NCBI GenBank assembly: GCA_965178125.1 | Contig: OZ237753.1 | Location: 806,001 to 870,000, forward strand | From: Bilabrum cf. latius | Taxonomy: Eukaryota; Bigyra: Bicosoecida; Bigyra; Bicosoecida | Direction: 5' to 3' | DNA: 64,000 nt | Part shown: positions 35,662 to 47,516 of the stretch, one piece after another | How the letters are laid out: each line of letters starts with the position of its first letter | How positions within the stretch are numbered: position 1 is the first letter of the stretch | The notes under the pieces: generated by a model | Seen by the model: the letters and a program-made list of their open reading frames with translations, nothing else | What the model was told of the DNA's origin: nothing | Database searches by the model: none | Made by a program: the position numbers and the translations under genes

Positions 35662-36316
35662 AGCAAAATAAACTTTCGTCCTGGCTCAATGAGTACCGGA
35701 GATTTTCGGCTCGAGGTGCTTGAGTGATTCGATGCTGCGCTCCTTCTCGGTCGGTGCTACACAGGTGTGCCTCGATGGGGCTTCACAGTACAATCCCACT
35801 CTTGCCTGGAGCGACTTGCTTCGAACACTATCCACTACTAAATAGGCAATGCTTCAGCACGGGGCCCTTGAAACCTTGTAGAGGGTCAAGGCGGTCTGAA
35901 TGAAATCAGTTTTGTTACTACCTTAACTACACGCAACATGGAATGCGACCAAACAGAACAACGGCTGAGTGGAGATGCCCAGAACACCCTTGCTTTGAAT
36001 CGCTATTCATTATATCCTACAAACTATCCATATGCCACGAAATCATTGAAAAAACGTGGGATGGCCGTTTCAGTCCGTACGAATCATTAAATGTATTAAC
36101 GACTCCGAATTACGATGGGCACACGATCATTTCTGCCTCATACGTGCACTAGTGAGCTATAAGTAGTTGGAAATTCGGTGCGTTTCGATCTAATATGAAC
36201 GATCTAAACTGACATCGGGTTCTTGAGGGAAGAGGTACACGCATTGCTAAATCGAAGGCACTTGCATCAAGTGCAACCGCGTACTACGTCCTGCAATTGC
36301 TCCATCATCCGCGAAA
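35662..36316. other. AT-richer divergent intergenic region
   Basis: This 655-bp gap lies between two divergent gene starts and is visibly richer in A and T than the coding DNA. It likely holds both promoters. The longest open frame (35943-36152, +) shows no family feature. I see no RNA gene or repeat. Confidence 0.5.
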
Positions 36317-38339
36317 ATGCGGCATCGAGGGAGAGTTCTTCGGCTTATGGACTTTGCATCCGCTTTTTTGGACCCGTCCAAGGCTAGAAGCAGGCGGCTC
36401 GTAGGAATCGACTACGGGACAACCAAGGTTGGCTTTGCGTTGTCTGACTACGGAAGAGGCACGCTTCGCGACCTTCGATCATTCAGAATCAAGTCGCAAC
36501 GAGGTGAACGTGAGACGACCGCCATGCTAACTTCGCTCGGCCAACAATCGCACTTCCAGCTCACTCTGCCACTAGTGTTTCATGTTAGTTCCCGCAGCGG
36601 CTCACCTGGAAGTCTCAGAGTATCTGCAGCACCTGCTGCAGCACCATGAAGCTAACGGGGTGATTATTGGGTGGCCATTGGATGGCCATCGCCAGCCTAC
36701 GCCGATGTGCTCGTACATATCAGATTTCGTCAGCGTCGCACAGTCCAAAGGGGGTCTCTTGGCTCCGATTGCACTGTGTGACGAGTACGGCAGCACGGTT
36801 GAGGCCAGAGACATGCTGCGTGCGCAGGCGAAGGGGTCTCCGCTCACCTCTCTGGGAAGCGAGCACGGCGACGGGCACTTGCTCGGGGACGTGCTCGCCT
36901 CGCGCAGCACCCCATCTTCGAGGCCATGGGACGGCCGGAAGACTCCGCGGCAGCCTCGATTCACCCCAGAGAGGCAGAAAAAAGCGGACGGTGTCGCCGC
37001 TGCGGTAATCCTGCGGCGGTTCGTGGGCGAGCTGCGCCTGGCGGACCGCTTCCTGGAGGAGCACCGCCAGCAGCGGGTGAGAGATGCCGAGGAGGAGGCA
37101 GCGATGGGTCTGGGAGAGTAGGAGGAGGCAGTGCTGGAGCAGGATGAAATCGAGGAGGAGGGGGAGGAGGAGGAGCGATTGGGGAAGATGCGCTGGAGCA
37201 CAAGAGGGGCACCTTTGCTTGGCGGGTCGGACACGGGAAGAAGCCCCCTCGCCGGTGCCAGTCCACAAGTGGGCGGGTCGGACACGGGAAGAAGCCCCCT
37301 CGCTGGTGCCGGTCCACAGAGGGGCGGGGCTTCCCAGCCGGGCGTGGACGTGCTGGCCGCACTAGGCATCGATGGAGGTTCGCTGGGTAGCGGAGAACGT
37401 TCGCTTGACAGACAGGGCCTGCGCGCTCTCCTGCACGATGCCGCCCGCTCCGATCCGTCGCCCTCCATTGCGCCCGATGCCTCGCGACCGGAGGACCCAG
37501 GGTGGTCGAGCGACGACGCCCCCGAGCACCGGGAGGCCCTGCGCAGGGTACTCTCCAGCGACACGAGCGGGGAACACGGCACCAACGCGGGGTCAGGCGG
37601 GGGTCATGACCCCGAAGACCCCGTGGCGCTGGCGAGGGGCGCCCGCAAGCGGCTGGGCAAGAGGGCGGCCCACGAGCGGAGGAGGCTCATGCGGGCCGCG
37701 AGACAGGCGGGGGCACCAGTGGTGCTGGCGCAGGCGGGGCTCAGTGGACGATCCGGAGCCGAAATGACCTACGCGCAGGCGGCCCAGGACGCGCACGAAA
37801 GCGGGAGCATCGCGAGGGGCGGCCAGTCCGTGCACTCGGAGCCGAATAGTTCCCAGGCACGGCCGGTAAATGATGCAGACGTGGTTGACCTCAAGGGGCG
37901 GGGGAGAGTGGCGGTCGTGGGGGGGGCTCGGCTGCGCGTGCCCTCTGCGAGCGAGAGGAGGATGGAGCGGCTGGCGGGTGCGGCTCGGGTGGTGGTGGCG
38001 TCTGCTGCGGATTCGGCGGTAGGTGGCTCTGAGGCTGGCGCTGGCGGTGGCTCGGGAGATCCCGATCCATCGGGCGGTCGTGCGCAGGCCTGGGTGGAGG
38101 GGCTGCTGGGGAGCGGGGACACGCCCCACGCGCGTGTGCTGGAGGAGGTGCTGCGGAGGGAGTCGGAGCAGTTCCGGTCTAGGCGGGCCGCGAGGCGGGA
38201 GCTGCGGCAGAGGCGGGTGCCGAAGTGGCTGTCTGCGGGGGCCATCCACGGCGAGTTCGAGGAGGGCGAGGACGGGTGGGGCTCGGCGGGTGGGGGAAGG
38301 GGAAGGGGAAGGGGAAGGGGAAGGGGCGGTGCCGATTGA
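36317..38339 (+). CDS. YqgF/RuvX-like RNase H-fold protein with long tail
   Basis: Two exons, 36317-36503 and 36589-38339, intron 85 bp (GTGAAC..GTTAG), 645 residues, TAG as Gln at 37119, stop TGA. Residues about 25-235 match the YqgF (RuvX-like) fold: RLVGIDYGTTKVGFALSD with the first catalytic Asp, then GVIIGWPLDG, then LCDEYGSTVEARDML (bacterial DERLST-type motif), and KKADGVAAAVILRRFV with the last acidic residue. In bacteria this family processes pre-16S rRNA or was proposed as a Holliday resolvase. A eukaryotic copy may serve an organelle, but I see no clear transit peptide. The C-terminal 450 residues are acidic and disordered, with a 17-residue tandem repeat and a Gly-Arg run (38293-38327). 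The bacterial enzyme is only about 140 residues. Confidence 0.85.
37221..37322 (+). repeat. 51-bp tandem duplication, two copies
   Basis: A 51-bp unit starting GGCGGGTCGGACACGGGAAG is present at 37221 and again at 37272 with few changes, encoding two copies of a 17-residue block (GGSDTGRSPLAGA plus a variable end) in the YqgF-domain protein. Confidence 0.9.
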
Positions 38340-39118
38340 GTGTGTGCATGCTTTGCAGACGGCGGGAGGCTGAACAACTGGGTGCGTCTCGCTGCACATC
38401 AAGCTTCGAACTGTGTGTGTTGCAAGCATGCATGCGACTGCAAAAAAATGGCCTCGGAATAGAATTAGATCTTGGCGTACTCCGAGTCGAAACAGAACTA
38501 TTTTTGCTCGAGATCTTGCTCCACAGAATTCCGTGCAACGCCACGATTAGCAGCAAGAACTTGATTGTGAGAGAATCGTGTTAGGTTGGCGCTGGTGTGT
38601 TGTTTCTGCATCAGTCTTGCCTAAATGACAGAGATTTTGTGTCGCTCATTGCCGGCACCTCAACTAGCGAGACGCCGAATCGATGTGCCACGGCTTCGTC
38701 GCCGCTATATATCCCCTTGGTTTGTGGCATAAAACTGTATTACTCCGTGCTAGCTTCATTGCGGATTCTGTGCTGAGTCTTGTGAAGAGGTATTCTATGC
38801 AGTGGAAATTTGCCGGTGCTGTCGCTGGGCCGTAGTATCGCTGTACTCTTCAATATTAAAACAAACCTAAATTTAGTTGTTAAAGGTTGCAAAGATTTCT
38901 TATGCGTTGGGATGCGCTGGACCACTTTGACATCTCGTATCTGGCCAATGGGCTTCGTCTTCATCATCGCAGACATAGAGCTTGGCAGCATTGCAGGCAC
39001 TCTCAAGGAAGCTACTTGTCTGCATTACAAGCTAGATAATAATTCTGACTGTATCTGACGGCAGTGGGCTTGACAAGAAGAATCAGCTTTGCCCTTCGGT
39101 CTCGACGCGGTGCCAGCC
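38340..39118. other. AT-richer intergenic, no convincing gene
   Basis: A 779-bp stretch between two plus-strand genes. A minus-strand frame (38740-38967, ending in TAA) encodes a basic peptide (IGQIRDVKVVQRIPTHKKSL), but it has no clear start signal or splice partner, so it is not called as a gene. Nothing else is evident. Confidence 0.4.
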
Positions 39119-42100
39119 ATGGATTCGTAGGAGATTGGTGCAGCTGGCAGTTCATCAGGGTAGTCCACGGCTGACGATGTGATTCATTCAAGTCGAGTCC
39201 CTGCAGCTACTGCCATGATGGCTTTAGACGAGGCTGTGGGCCTGGACACTCACGACACCGACGAAGCGTCAGATGGCCGCGGCCCTGGACATCCTTCCAG
39301 CCCAGGTGAGTCTCATTTGGATGTTGGGTTGGCAGTCTTGCAAATGTATGTGCTTGATTTACGCTGCTTTCGTGTCAAATGCGGCACAATGGCAGAGGCC
39401 GACCTAGTAGCGTGTGGTTTGCCTGCAACTGCGCGGCGCCGGATCCGCAAGGAACTTGTTCCGGCAAAAAAGCGAACACGTTGGGTGGGTCCACACACCC
39501 GGGTCGTGGGTCCCTTGCGATTGTGCGAATTCTCGATTACTGTCCAACCTAGATCATTTGTTTCTAGGACCTTGTGATCCTTACAGAGATAGTTGGATTG
39601 TTCGACCTTGTGAGGATGGTGCTTGAGTGCTGTTGCGGCGTTACGAGAGGGCACTTTTGTCGACCGCGAGTCCATCGAGTCTCGTGTGCGCGGTGCCCAT
39701 ACATGCGGCGTGAAACAGCGTCTTGCTGTTTCTAGACTGTATGTTTTATTGCAAGATATGCAGCATACCCCCTTTTTTTCGTTTATTGGGCTGGGCTGGC
39801 GTCTGACGGAAAGCGAGCACAATCGGGGAATCGCTGGATTTTGCTAGCCTTGTTGCGTGTGCTCGCTCGTTGGACCTATCCCGCAACAGACTCTACTGCA
39901 TATACATGTGGAAGCTTTGGCTTGTATCTTTGCCGTGTCTCTGCTGCTCTAGAATGGCTACACTAGGTGCACCTCGGCGAATCGTCGACATTCAGTGTTC
40001 GCCGGTTCACGCATCCATGTCCCAGCGTGCTCTTTTCGCTTTACCCCATCACAGATTCCACTGACTTGCGCAATTTTAGCGGAGGGGCTTCGCCGGGTGC
40101 TGAACACCAGGATAGGCACAACGCGCCCAGTCCAGCCGCACTCGGAGGAACCCAGGCTCGTCGAAGCGCCTCCCAAGGGCGGTCGACGGCGGCATCTTCT
40201 GCTAGCTCACGTAGCACGTAGATTAGAATTCCTGGAGCTGGATCGATTGCTCTTCGGATCTCGGCCCCGAAGGAAGGGGTTGTATTCAAGGATTCAGAGG
40301 CGTAGCGCGCGTATTAGTCTGCGCAGGCGGGTGGAGGAAACGCAGCACTCCCCCTGACACACGGCCTGATTCCACACAACTCCCCAAAACCTTCGAACTC
40401 TCGAAGTTTGAGCCCGTCTTCGATGGACGGTGACCTAGCAATGATGAACGAGCCGGCTAGCCAAGGACAGGCGGCGGCGCTTGGAAGCAAGCGAGGCCGT
40501 CCAAACGACAGCTCAGCCGGGTTCTAGCCATAGGCACAAAGATATAGGCAAGACGTCAGTGCTGGTGGTAATGGATTTGCAAGTGGTACGAATCCGTACA
40601 TGATGGGGATGTCGGCTGGCATGTCAGCTGCTTTCTAGTCGGGCGGCTTTCCCTAGCATCAGTCTGGAATGATGTCTAGCAGCATGCCGCATGCGAGCAT
40701 GGCAGCATCCGGTGGGTTTGCTGGCGGTATGGCTGCGATGGGCATGCCCGGTGGTGGCATGGGAGGGCCGGCTGATTTGGGCGATCTCCGGATCCGAGTC
40801 CCACCGGGCGGGAGCTCAGGACAGCTAGGGGGCATGCAGTCGATGGGCGCGGGAATGGGCATGGGTGCGGGAATGGGCATGGGTGCGGGAATGGGCATGG
40901 GCATGGGAATGCCAATGTCTGGAAGCATGGGTGGGATGGGAATGCCGAGCAGCAACGGGGCCAGCCACAGTATGGGTGGCGCGGATGGGGGGCTGGTGGG
41001 GGGCCATGCCCCCCCCATGGGGGTCGGCCAGGATGGGACTGTGATGGTCCCCCCGGGGTATGTGGCGGTGGCAGACGGTCGGGGAGGTGTCCAGCTCCTG
41101 CCAGAGTCCCAGGTGATGCAGGGGGGCGGCCACGGCCAGGGGCCCTCGATGGGTGGGCCTGGTGGGGCAGGCGCTGGCACAAGCATGGGCGGGATGGGAA
41201 TGGGGATGGGGATGGGGATGGGAGCCGCGGGATACAGTGGGCCCATGACGGGCATGGGTGGAACAATGAATGGCACGATGGGTATGGGCTCTGGCATGGG
41301 AATGGGAATGGGCATGGGCACTGTCATGGGCATGCACGGGCAAGGAATGCAGGAGGCTTTGCACCCTGGCATGCTGCCCCAGCCGCAAGCCATGGGCGAC
41401 TTCGGCCTCAGCCCTGGAGGCAGCAACGCCGCACTGGAGCTGGCAAGGCAGATGCACCTGGGGAATGCAAACCCGCACGCGCTGGCAGCCGCCATCGCGC
41501 CCACTCCCAAGCCATCAGGCATGGGCATGGCTGTCGGCGGGGGCATGGCCCCAGGAGGGGGGGCGCTGGGCAGCCCGGGGACCATGGGTCTCCCCGGCCC
41601 CAGCGCCACTGCCCAGGAAGCGGTGGCTGGCCTCAACATGCTGCACAGCGCGGGCAGGTAGGAGGCCGCAGCGATGGCCGGGCAAGCTGCGGGAGGGCAG
41701 GGAGGTTCCTCGTTGTCGTCGTCATCCCAGGCTGCGTCGGGAGGCACGAGGAGGACGAGGGGCCGCCGACGGAGCAGTGCAGCAGACCATGCTTTTGCGG
41801 AGGACGAGGACGAGGAGGAGGAGGAGGACGAGGAGGAGTACGCGCCGTCGGGGAGGAGCAGGGGCAGGGGCAGCAGGGGGCGAGGGAGGGGGCGCCGCAA
41901 GTCAGCGACTGGTGGGGCGCGGGGGAGGGGCAGGGGAAGGGGTAGGGGGCGCGCCGCCACCGTGGACCAGGCCGCACCCGTCGTGGGCATTCCTGCTACG
42001 GGCGTAGATGGTGCGCTCCATCAGCAGCCTCAGCCGCGGGGCAGGGATCCAGCTGCTCGTCGGGACCGCCTGGCGGATTCTGCCCAGCTGCAGACAACCG

Positions 42101-43044
42101 AGGAGCTCTTCCAGGTCACGCTTCCAGGGGGCAGGCTGGAGCTGTACTTCCCCGTGCCTCCCGAGTACGTGAGCGTGCCCCCGCCCCACCGTGACGAGCA
42201 GCGGCGGCTGTCGTACGAGAGCACGCTGAAGCTCAAGCAGTGGATGGCGAGGCCTGAGCACTGGGTGTTCCCCTACCCCTCGGACCACACTAAGCGGGAG
42301 CTGTGCGAGCTGTGCAGCATGGACATGACGCAGATCTCCAACTGGTTCCGCAACGAGCGCAAGCGCATTTGGCTGCCTCTCAAGCGCAAGGCAAAGAAGA
42401 GGTGGGACCTGCTGTCCGACCAGGAGCAGGAGAGGCTGCAGAGGCTCAACTACGGGAAAGCGGCCCATTTGGCGAGCAGCCGCCGGCAGGACAACCAGAC
42501 AACGGACCACGTGTGGGGCCGCTCCGAGCTCTCCAGGTCAAAGGCCGCGAGCACGAGCAGCAGGCAGGCAGCCGGGGCCGTGCAGCCCGCCGTGCCTGCC
42601 AGTGCCACCCCCACGCAGTCCGGGACCAGGGTGCCGAGGAGCACGGCCGGCTCCGGCTCCGGCTCCGCCAGCGGGAGGAAGAGGAGGGGCGGCCGGCGCT
42701 CGATAAGCACGCCCAGCGCAGGGACCCAGTCGGACGCGGGTGAGACCCCGCCGCAGGCCCTGGGCAAGGCGGGTGAAGTGGGGGCGGGGGCGAGGGAGGC
42801 TGCGTCGACGGCGGGGGGAGCTGGGGCGGGCCTTGCGGAGGTCAGCAGTGGGTCTGCACCATCCGCCGGTGTTTAGTCCAGCACGCACGGGTCGAGCGAG
42901 CTGGGGGGCGGCTTGGACATGCAGAGGGAGGCCACGCCCACGGACGGGCCCGCCTCGGCGGGCGCTTACGGGGAGCGGAGCAATAAACAGGGAGATGCGT
43001 CTCCATTCGAGCCCGGGCCGGGAGTTAGCGCGCAGAGCATGTGA
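39119..43044 (+). CDS. TALE-class homeodomain protein
   Basis: The main exon runs from about 40080 to TGA 43042-43044, with TAG as Gln at 40219, 40303, 40315, 40525, 40531, 40636, 40654, 41659 and 42874. The homeodomain (42220-42385) reads LKLKQWMARPEHWVFPYPSD then TKRELCELCSMDMTQISNWF and RNERKRIW. The PYP three-residue loop insertion is the TALE signature, and WF-x-N is the DNA-contact helix. Upstream lie a Met-Gly-rich region, an acidic stretch and Arg-Gly runs. Probable 5' exons are 39119-39305 (two TAGs) and 39396-39484 (GTGAGT and GTGGGT donors, phases agree), then a start at 39568. The junction to 40080 is unresolved; an internal ATG at 40423 is the fallback start. A GTGAGT overlaps the stop, so a further 3' exon is possible. 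It is a nuclear transcription factor by family. Confidence 0.82.
40846..41345 (+). repeat. Met-Gly-rich hexanucleotide repeat region
   Basis: Repeated GGGCATG and GGGAATG units encode long Met-Gly and Met-Gly-Ala runs (for example GMGMGAGMGMGAGMGMG) in the TALE protein N-terminal half. The methionine density is remarkable for a transcription factor. Confidence 0.88.
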
Positions 43045-43395
43045 GTGATCCGGCCAAGCTTTCCCTGGGTTTTATGCACAGATGTGCGCACTAGCGTCGC
43101 GGTGTGCACTGTGAATTGATCGTTGAAAGAGTGGAACTGTCTGCAGACTGCAGAGCTTGGTTAGAAGTAGCGTGCGGAACACTAGACAACCGTTGTGTTT
43201 ACGAGGCAATCATGGTGAAAGTGGGGGCTCCATCCAGCCTTCTCTTGTTTGCGGGGTTCCACTGGCAGGCTAGCGACTCTTGCAGTGCGCCTGTCTACGG
43301 TGTAGATAAAGTACATCCTGCTTCATGATCCCAGAATGATTCTGGATCCCATGAACTCTACATTTATTTGACTCGTCCAGACAGGGCAACATTCT
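43045..43395. other. Gap between convergent genes
   Basis: A 351-bp gap between the TALE gene stop and the TAA of CDC16. It contains a frame (43087-43328, +) preceded by TTTTATGCACAG that could be a last exon of the TALE gene if GTGAGT at 43041 is used as a donor; the evidence is too weak to call. Confidence 0.35.
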
Positions 43396-46300
43396 TTACG
43401 ACCTGTCCATCCTCGGCTGCCGGGGCGAGAACTCGCTCACTCCGGACACCCCGCTAAAGCTCATGTCGCCGCTGCTGTCCTGCTGCTCACCCGCAGCATC
43501 CCCTCGCCCAATGCCGGGAATGCCTTCTTCGTCCAGATCTCCAACCGCCAAGCGCGGTGTCTGCGCGACGGGCTGTGCACGAGCATGCGAACGATGGCCT
43601 GCAGCAGCGATACCCCCGCCCGACAGCCGGCGAGCCTCCCCACCCGCCGCAGCACCGCCACTCATCTCCATCGCATCGTCCTCGTTCTCATCCTCAGGGT
43701 CATCGTCCTCATCTTCGTCCTCTGACATGTCCATGGACTCATAGTCGTCCTCATCCTCACCCTCCTCTACCTAATGGCCCATCTCGACCCCCCACCCAGC
43801 GCCTCCTAGCGACTCCTCCAGCCCAGAGGCCGCCCCTTGCAGCGCAGACAGGCCAAGCCCAAGGCTGCTCCTGCCCCTTCCGCCTCGCCTGCCCGATCCA
43901 GGGCCAGGTGTCCCAAGTGCCAGGGCTCGAGAGCTTCTGAGCCCCTCCAGAAACGCAGCCTCCTCCTCCTCCTCCTCCTGCCCGCCAGGATTCACACTCT
44001 CGACCTATTTGCTCTCCGAGGCGGACGCGCCCCAAGGACCCGACCGCCGACCACGCACCCCAGGTGTCCGAGCAGGTTCCCCCTGTGCCGCTCCGCCGCC
44101 ACTGATGCTGCCTCCCATGCCGCGGCCCGCAGATTGGTGCGTCCCACTTGCCGCATCACCCACTCTGCTGCTGTCGGCGCTGTCTCCAAACCCAGGAGGC
44201 AGCGGGATGCCACCCCTGCCAGCCCCTGGCCCTGCCCTGCCAGCCCCCGAGGGGGAGGCGTCCCCCATCGACGTCTCGATCTCATCCAGCAGCCTGTGCA
44301 TCCCTGCGGGCGTGTGTGCGTGCGCCCCTCTCGCAACGGACCCTGCTGTTGCTGATGCACCTGCCTCCGTGTTTCTGTCACGGTAAGGCGTGTCTGCTGG
44401 CTGCTTCGCTCGCCCTCGCCCTCGCCCTTCAGGCATCGCGCCAGAACTCCTACCCTGAGCTGTGCCTCTCTTGTCCTCGTGTGCCTGGATCTCCTGCGAT
44501 GCTATCTTGTATAGCACCTCGTCAGTGATGCGCTCTGTGTACGACTCGCCGCTGCCTGCCCCACTGGCCGCCTGCCCGTCCTCCCTGTTGCCGCCCAGTG
44601 ATTCTCGCGCCAAGCTGCTCATGGCCGAGGCCGCTGCTCCACCTCGCCCCCTCCTCGCACCTCCCATCATGCCGGTGCTCCCCAAGAGCGCGCCATCCTC
44701 GCCGAGTGCGAGGGCCGCATCAGCCGCGCTAGCACCCAGCGCCTGCTCCGCCGACCGCAGCGCGCCATCAGCTCCACCTGGCACGGCCACATCGTCGCTA
44801 TCTCCCCCCGCCTCGGCGCTAGGCCCACCTGCACCGCCGCTTGCAAATTCTCCTTCTTCCTTCCCGTCCCCGCCGTGCAGCCGCTGCATTGCACGGTGGA
44901 GCAGCACCCTGGCGAGAGAGCTCGCGGGCGCCAGGGCCACAGCGCCGTGCAGCACCGCAGCCGCGTCCCGTGCCCGTGCCAGCAGCAGCAGCACCAGCCC
45001 AATGGAGCACATGATGCTGGCCCGCTGCTCCGCCTCTCCCTGTCCCGCAGTCGCCCGTCCTCCCCCCTCCCCAGTTCCGGTGGGCGCCCCACGCATGACC
45101 AGAGAGGACGCGGCTCTTCGAGCGGCGAGTGCATCCCCCGCCACCACCATCTCGTCCACAAGCCCGCTGCCCTCCGGCCCGTACCCCAGCTGCATGAGAC
45201 CCGCCGCACCCTCTGACCACGCTCCGTGCCTCTTGACCAGCCCGAGAGCGTGCTGTAACACGATCAGAGAGGCATGCAGCCGACCCGTGCTCCGGAGACA
45301 GTGGCCCGCCAGCACGTAGGTGGGCACCCAAGCAGACCGCAACCTGGGAGACAGGGGGTCGATGAGCCCTAGCGCGACCCGTGCGTGCGCAAGGGCCTGC
45401 CTCGGCCTCCCGTGCCTGTATGCCAGCGCGGCAGACTCGTGGTGGCAGGCGGGATCCATGGGGCCCATGCGGCGCGCTCGCTGCAGCAGCAGTGCGGCCA
45501 GCCCGTCGGACCTCACGGCCGAGGCCTCCTTGGCCAGCGCAAGCAGGGGCACGTGCCACTGGGGCGCCAGTCGGCTGGCTGCCCTGTACGATGCCTGCGC
45601 CTGCTCTGACTCGCCCCCCACACTGAGCGCATGCCCCAGCAAGACCCACGCCCGCGCCCTCGACCCGTCCTCCCTGAGACTGTCCCGCAGGCTACAGGCT
45701 GCCAGCGAGGACTCCCCCGAGACCAGGTAGTACAGCCCGATGGTCTCGTGAGTCAGAGGGTCCGATGGGGTCATCCGGCCCTTGAGCACCGCAAGGCCGT
45801 GCAGCTGGTCTGTCCTGGCCCCCGCCGCCAGCGCCTCTGCGTAGACCTGCGTCCCTTCCCTGTGCAGGGGGTCCTCACGCAGAGCAGCCTCCGCATGCTG
45901 TGCCGCCCTCCCTGCGTCCATCACCTCCAGGGCGTACTGTGCCAGGAGGGCCCGCACGGGGGGACAGGCCCGCAGCATACCGCCCTCGATCTCAGACAGG
46001 GCCTCGACAGCCTCGATCCCGTGGCCTGTGGCCCGGCCCGCGTGCAGCACCGCCTCCGTGTAGTGGGCCATGGGCCTCGGGATGGCTGGAAATGGCCCCC
46101 GATGCGCTGCACCTGTGCCTCCTACGAGAGGCGGGGACGCCAACGACCCCGCTGGGTCCGCTGCCCTGGCTGCAGATGCAGGCGTGCGATCCATCATTCC
46201 TCCCGCCGCCGCAGAGCGAGGGGCGGGCGATTGCCACGACGAAGCAGCCTCGCCGTGCTGCTCGCCGCCAGCGTGCCCTGCCTGTCTCTACCCCTCCAGC

Positions 46301-47301
46301 GCACCCTGGCCCTCCTGGCTAACCTGGCTCTGGTCTTGTTCCCCAAGTACCCCGTGGACCGGAATGCCCGCCGCGATAAAGGCTGCCTTTGCCACCGCGC
46401 TCGCCTCCCCGGGCTCGAGCAGGTGCCCCTGTGCGAGCAGCTGGGCGCTCTCGAGGTGCGATGGATCCACAGCCAGTGCCGCCCTCAGCCACGCAGAGGC
46501 GCCCTCCGAGTCGCCCCTCTTGCCCAGCGCCTGCCCTTGCAAGTGGCACAGGGCGGCGACGTTCGAGCGGGGCGTTCCTCTCGTCTGCGCGTGTTGGGCG
46601 TCTCGAGCAAGTGCTTCGAGCGCCCAGGCGAGCACCAATGCGCTCGCGCACGCCGCCCTGCATATCTCCAGCTTCTCGTCCTCGTCGTCATTCTGGGATT
46701 CGTTAGCGCCTATCTTATTGACTGTATTTTTGCTACCGCTGTCAGATGACTGCATGGCCTCTTGCTCGGCATCCCCAGCCTTCTGCGGCGCTGCCACGCT
46801 TCCGCTGGATGCAAGAACACTGCTCGAGGAGCAAATCGCCCTCGCGCTTGGCGTCGATTTACCGAGTACTTGGCCTGGAGTCAGTGCTTCAATGCCGTGA
46901 AAGCCGGCCAGACGGCGCAACTCCACCGCAGCATCATCTTGAGAGTACAGCAGCTCACCCTCGTCACGGCCGCCGACCTGCAACACCGATTGGCTTGCCT
47001 CTAGCAACTCCCCCCAGCGTCCTTGGCGCTCCATACATCTGCACAGTAGCACGCGGGCCTCGATTCCGACCGGTGTCGTCTCTGTTAAGCCGGCCTCTTC
47101 CGGTGCGTTCTCAAGCCGGTGCACTGCTCTGGCGTATTCACCCCGCGCTCGCAGCGCTCGGGCCAATACCATCACATCACACGCATTCTAGCCAGACAAT
47201 GAACATGCAAACTCGGCGTAAGACACAGCGGCATCATCACGCCCGCACTGCGCACACTCCGCTGCTAGCCTCCGAAACTGCACCAAAGAGGCAGAATCCA
47301 T
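43396..47301 (-). CDS. CDC16: Anaphase-promoting complex subunit CDC16/APC6
   Basis: From ATG 47301-47299 to TAA 43396-43398, 1,301 residues, TAG as Gln at 47188, 46288, 44005 and 43771. The N-terminus matches Cdc16: FRRLAAECAQCGRDDAAVSY then DVMVLARALRARGEYARAVH, the first TPR. The TPR superhelix follows, with AALREDPLHREGTQVYAEAL, then DPLTHETIGLYYLVSGE, RAWVLLGHALSVGGESEQAQ and YRAASRLAPQWHVPLLALAK, then DPACHHESAALAYRHG. These align block by block with the Cdc16 pattern (S-W-F-A-V-G-x-Y-Y and A-W-I-A-x-G-H). Cdc16 is a TPR scaffold of the APC/C ubiquitin ligase, essential for mitotic exit. Low-complexity inserts and an acidic C-terminal tail roughly double the usual length of about 600-700. 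Confidence 0.88.
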
Positions 47302-47516
47302 TCGCTTCTTTAATCTATCAGGGTGGATATCGACTATTTACTTGCGATTATATGACAAAATAATGAACTAAAGCGGAAAATATTGCGGTAGGCACCCTTT
47401 TGTTGCAATCTGAGCAACGGCATGGAATACTCGTCACACTCAAACCAAAAGCATTGCATGGTAATGCAGTTCGCAAGATCCAACCCGCTGCTTCATTCTC
47501 ACAGAACCTGCTGGCA

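Noticed and set aside
38740-38967. Minus-strand ORF ending in TAA, basic peptide
   Set aside because: AT-rich region, no family match, no clear splice partner; recorded only as a possibility.
43041-43328. GTGAGT overlapping the TALE stop, with a possible 3' exon
   Set aside because: The implied intron is only about 47 bp and the exon has no recognisable homology; kept as an alternative only.
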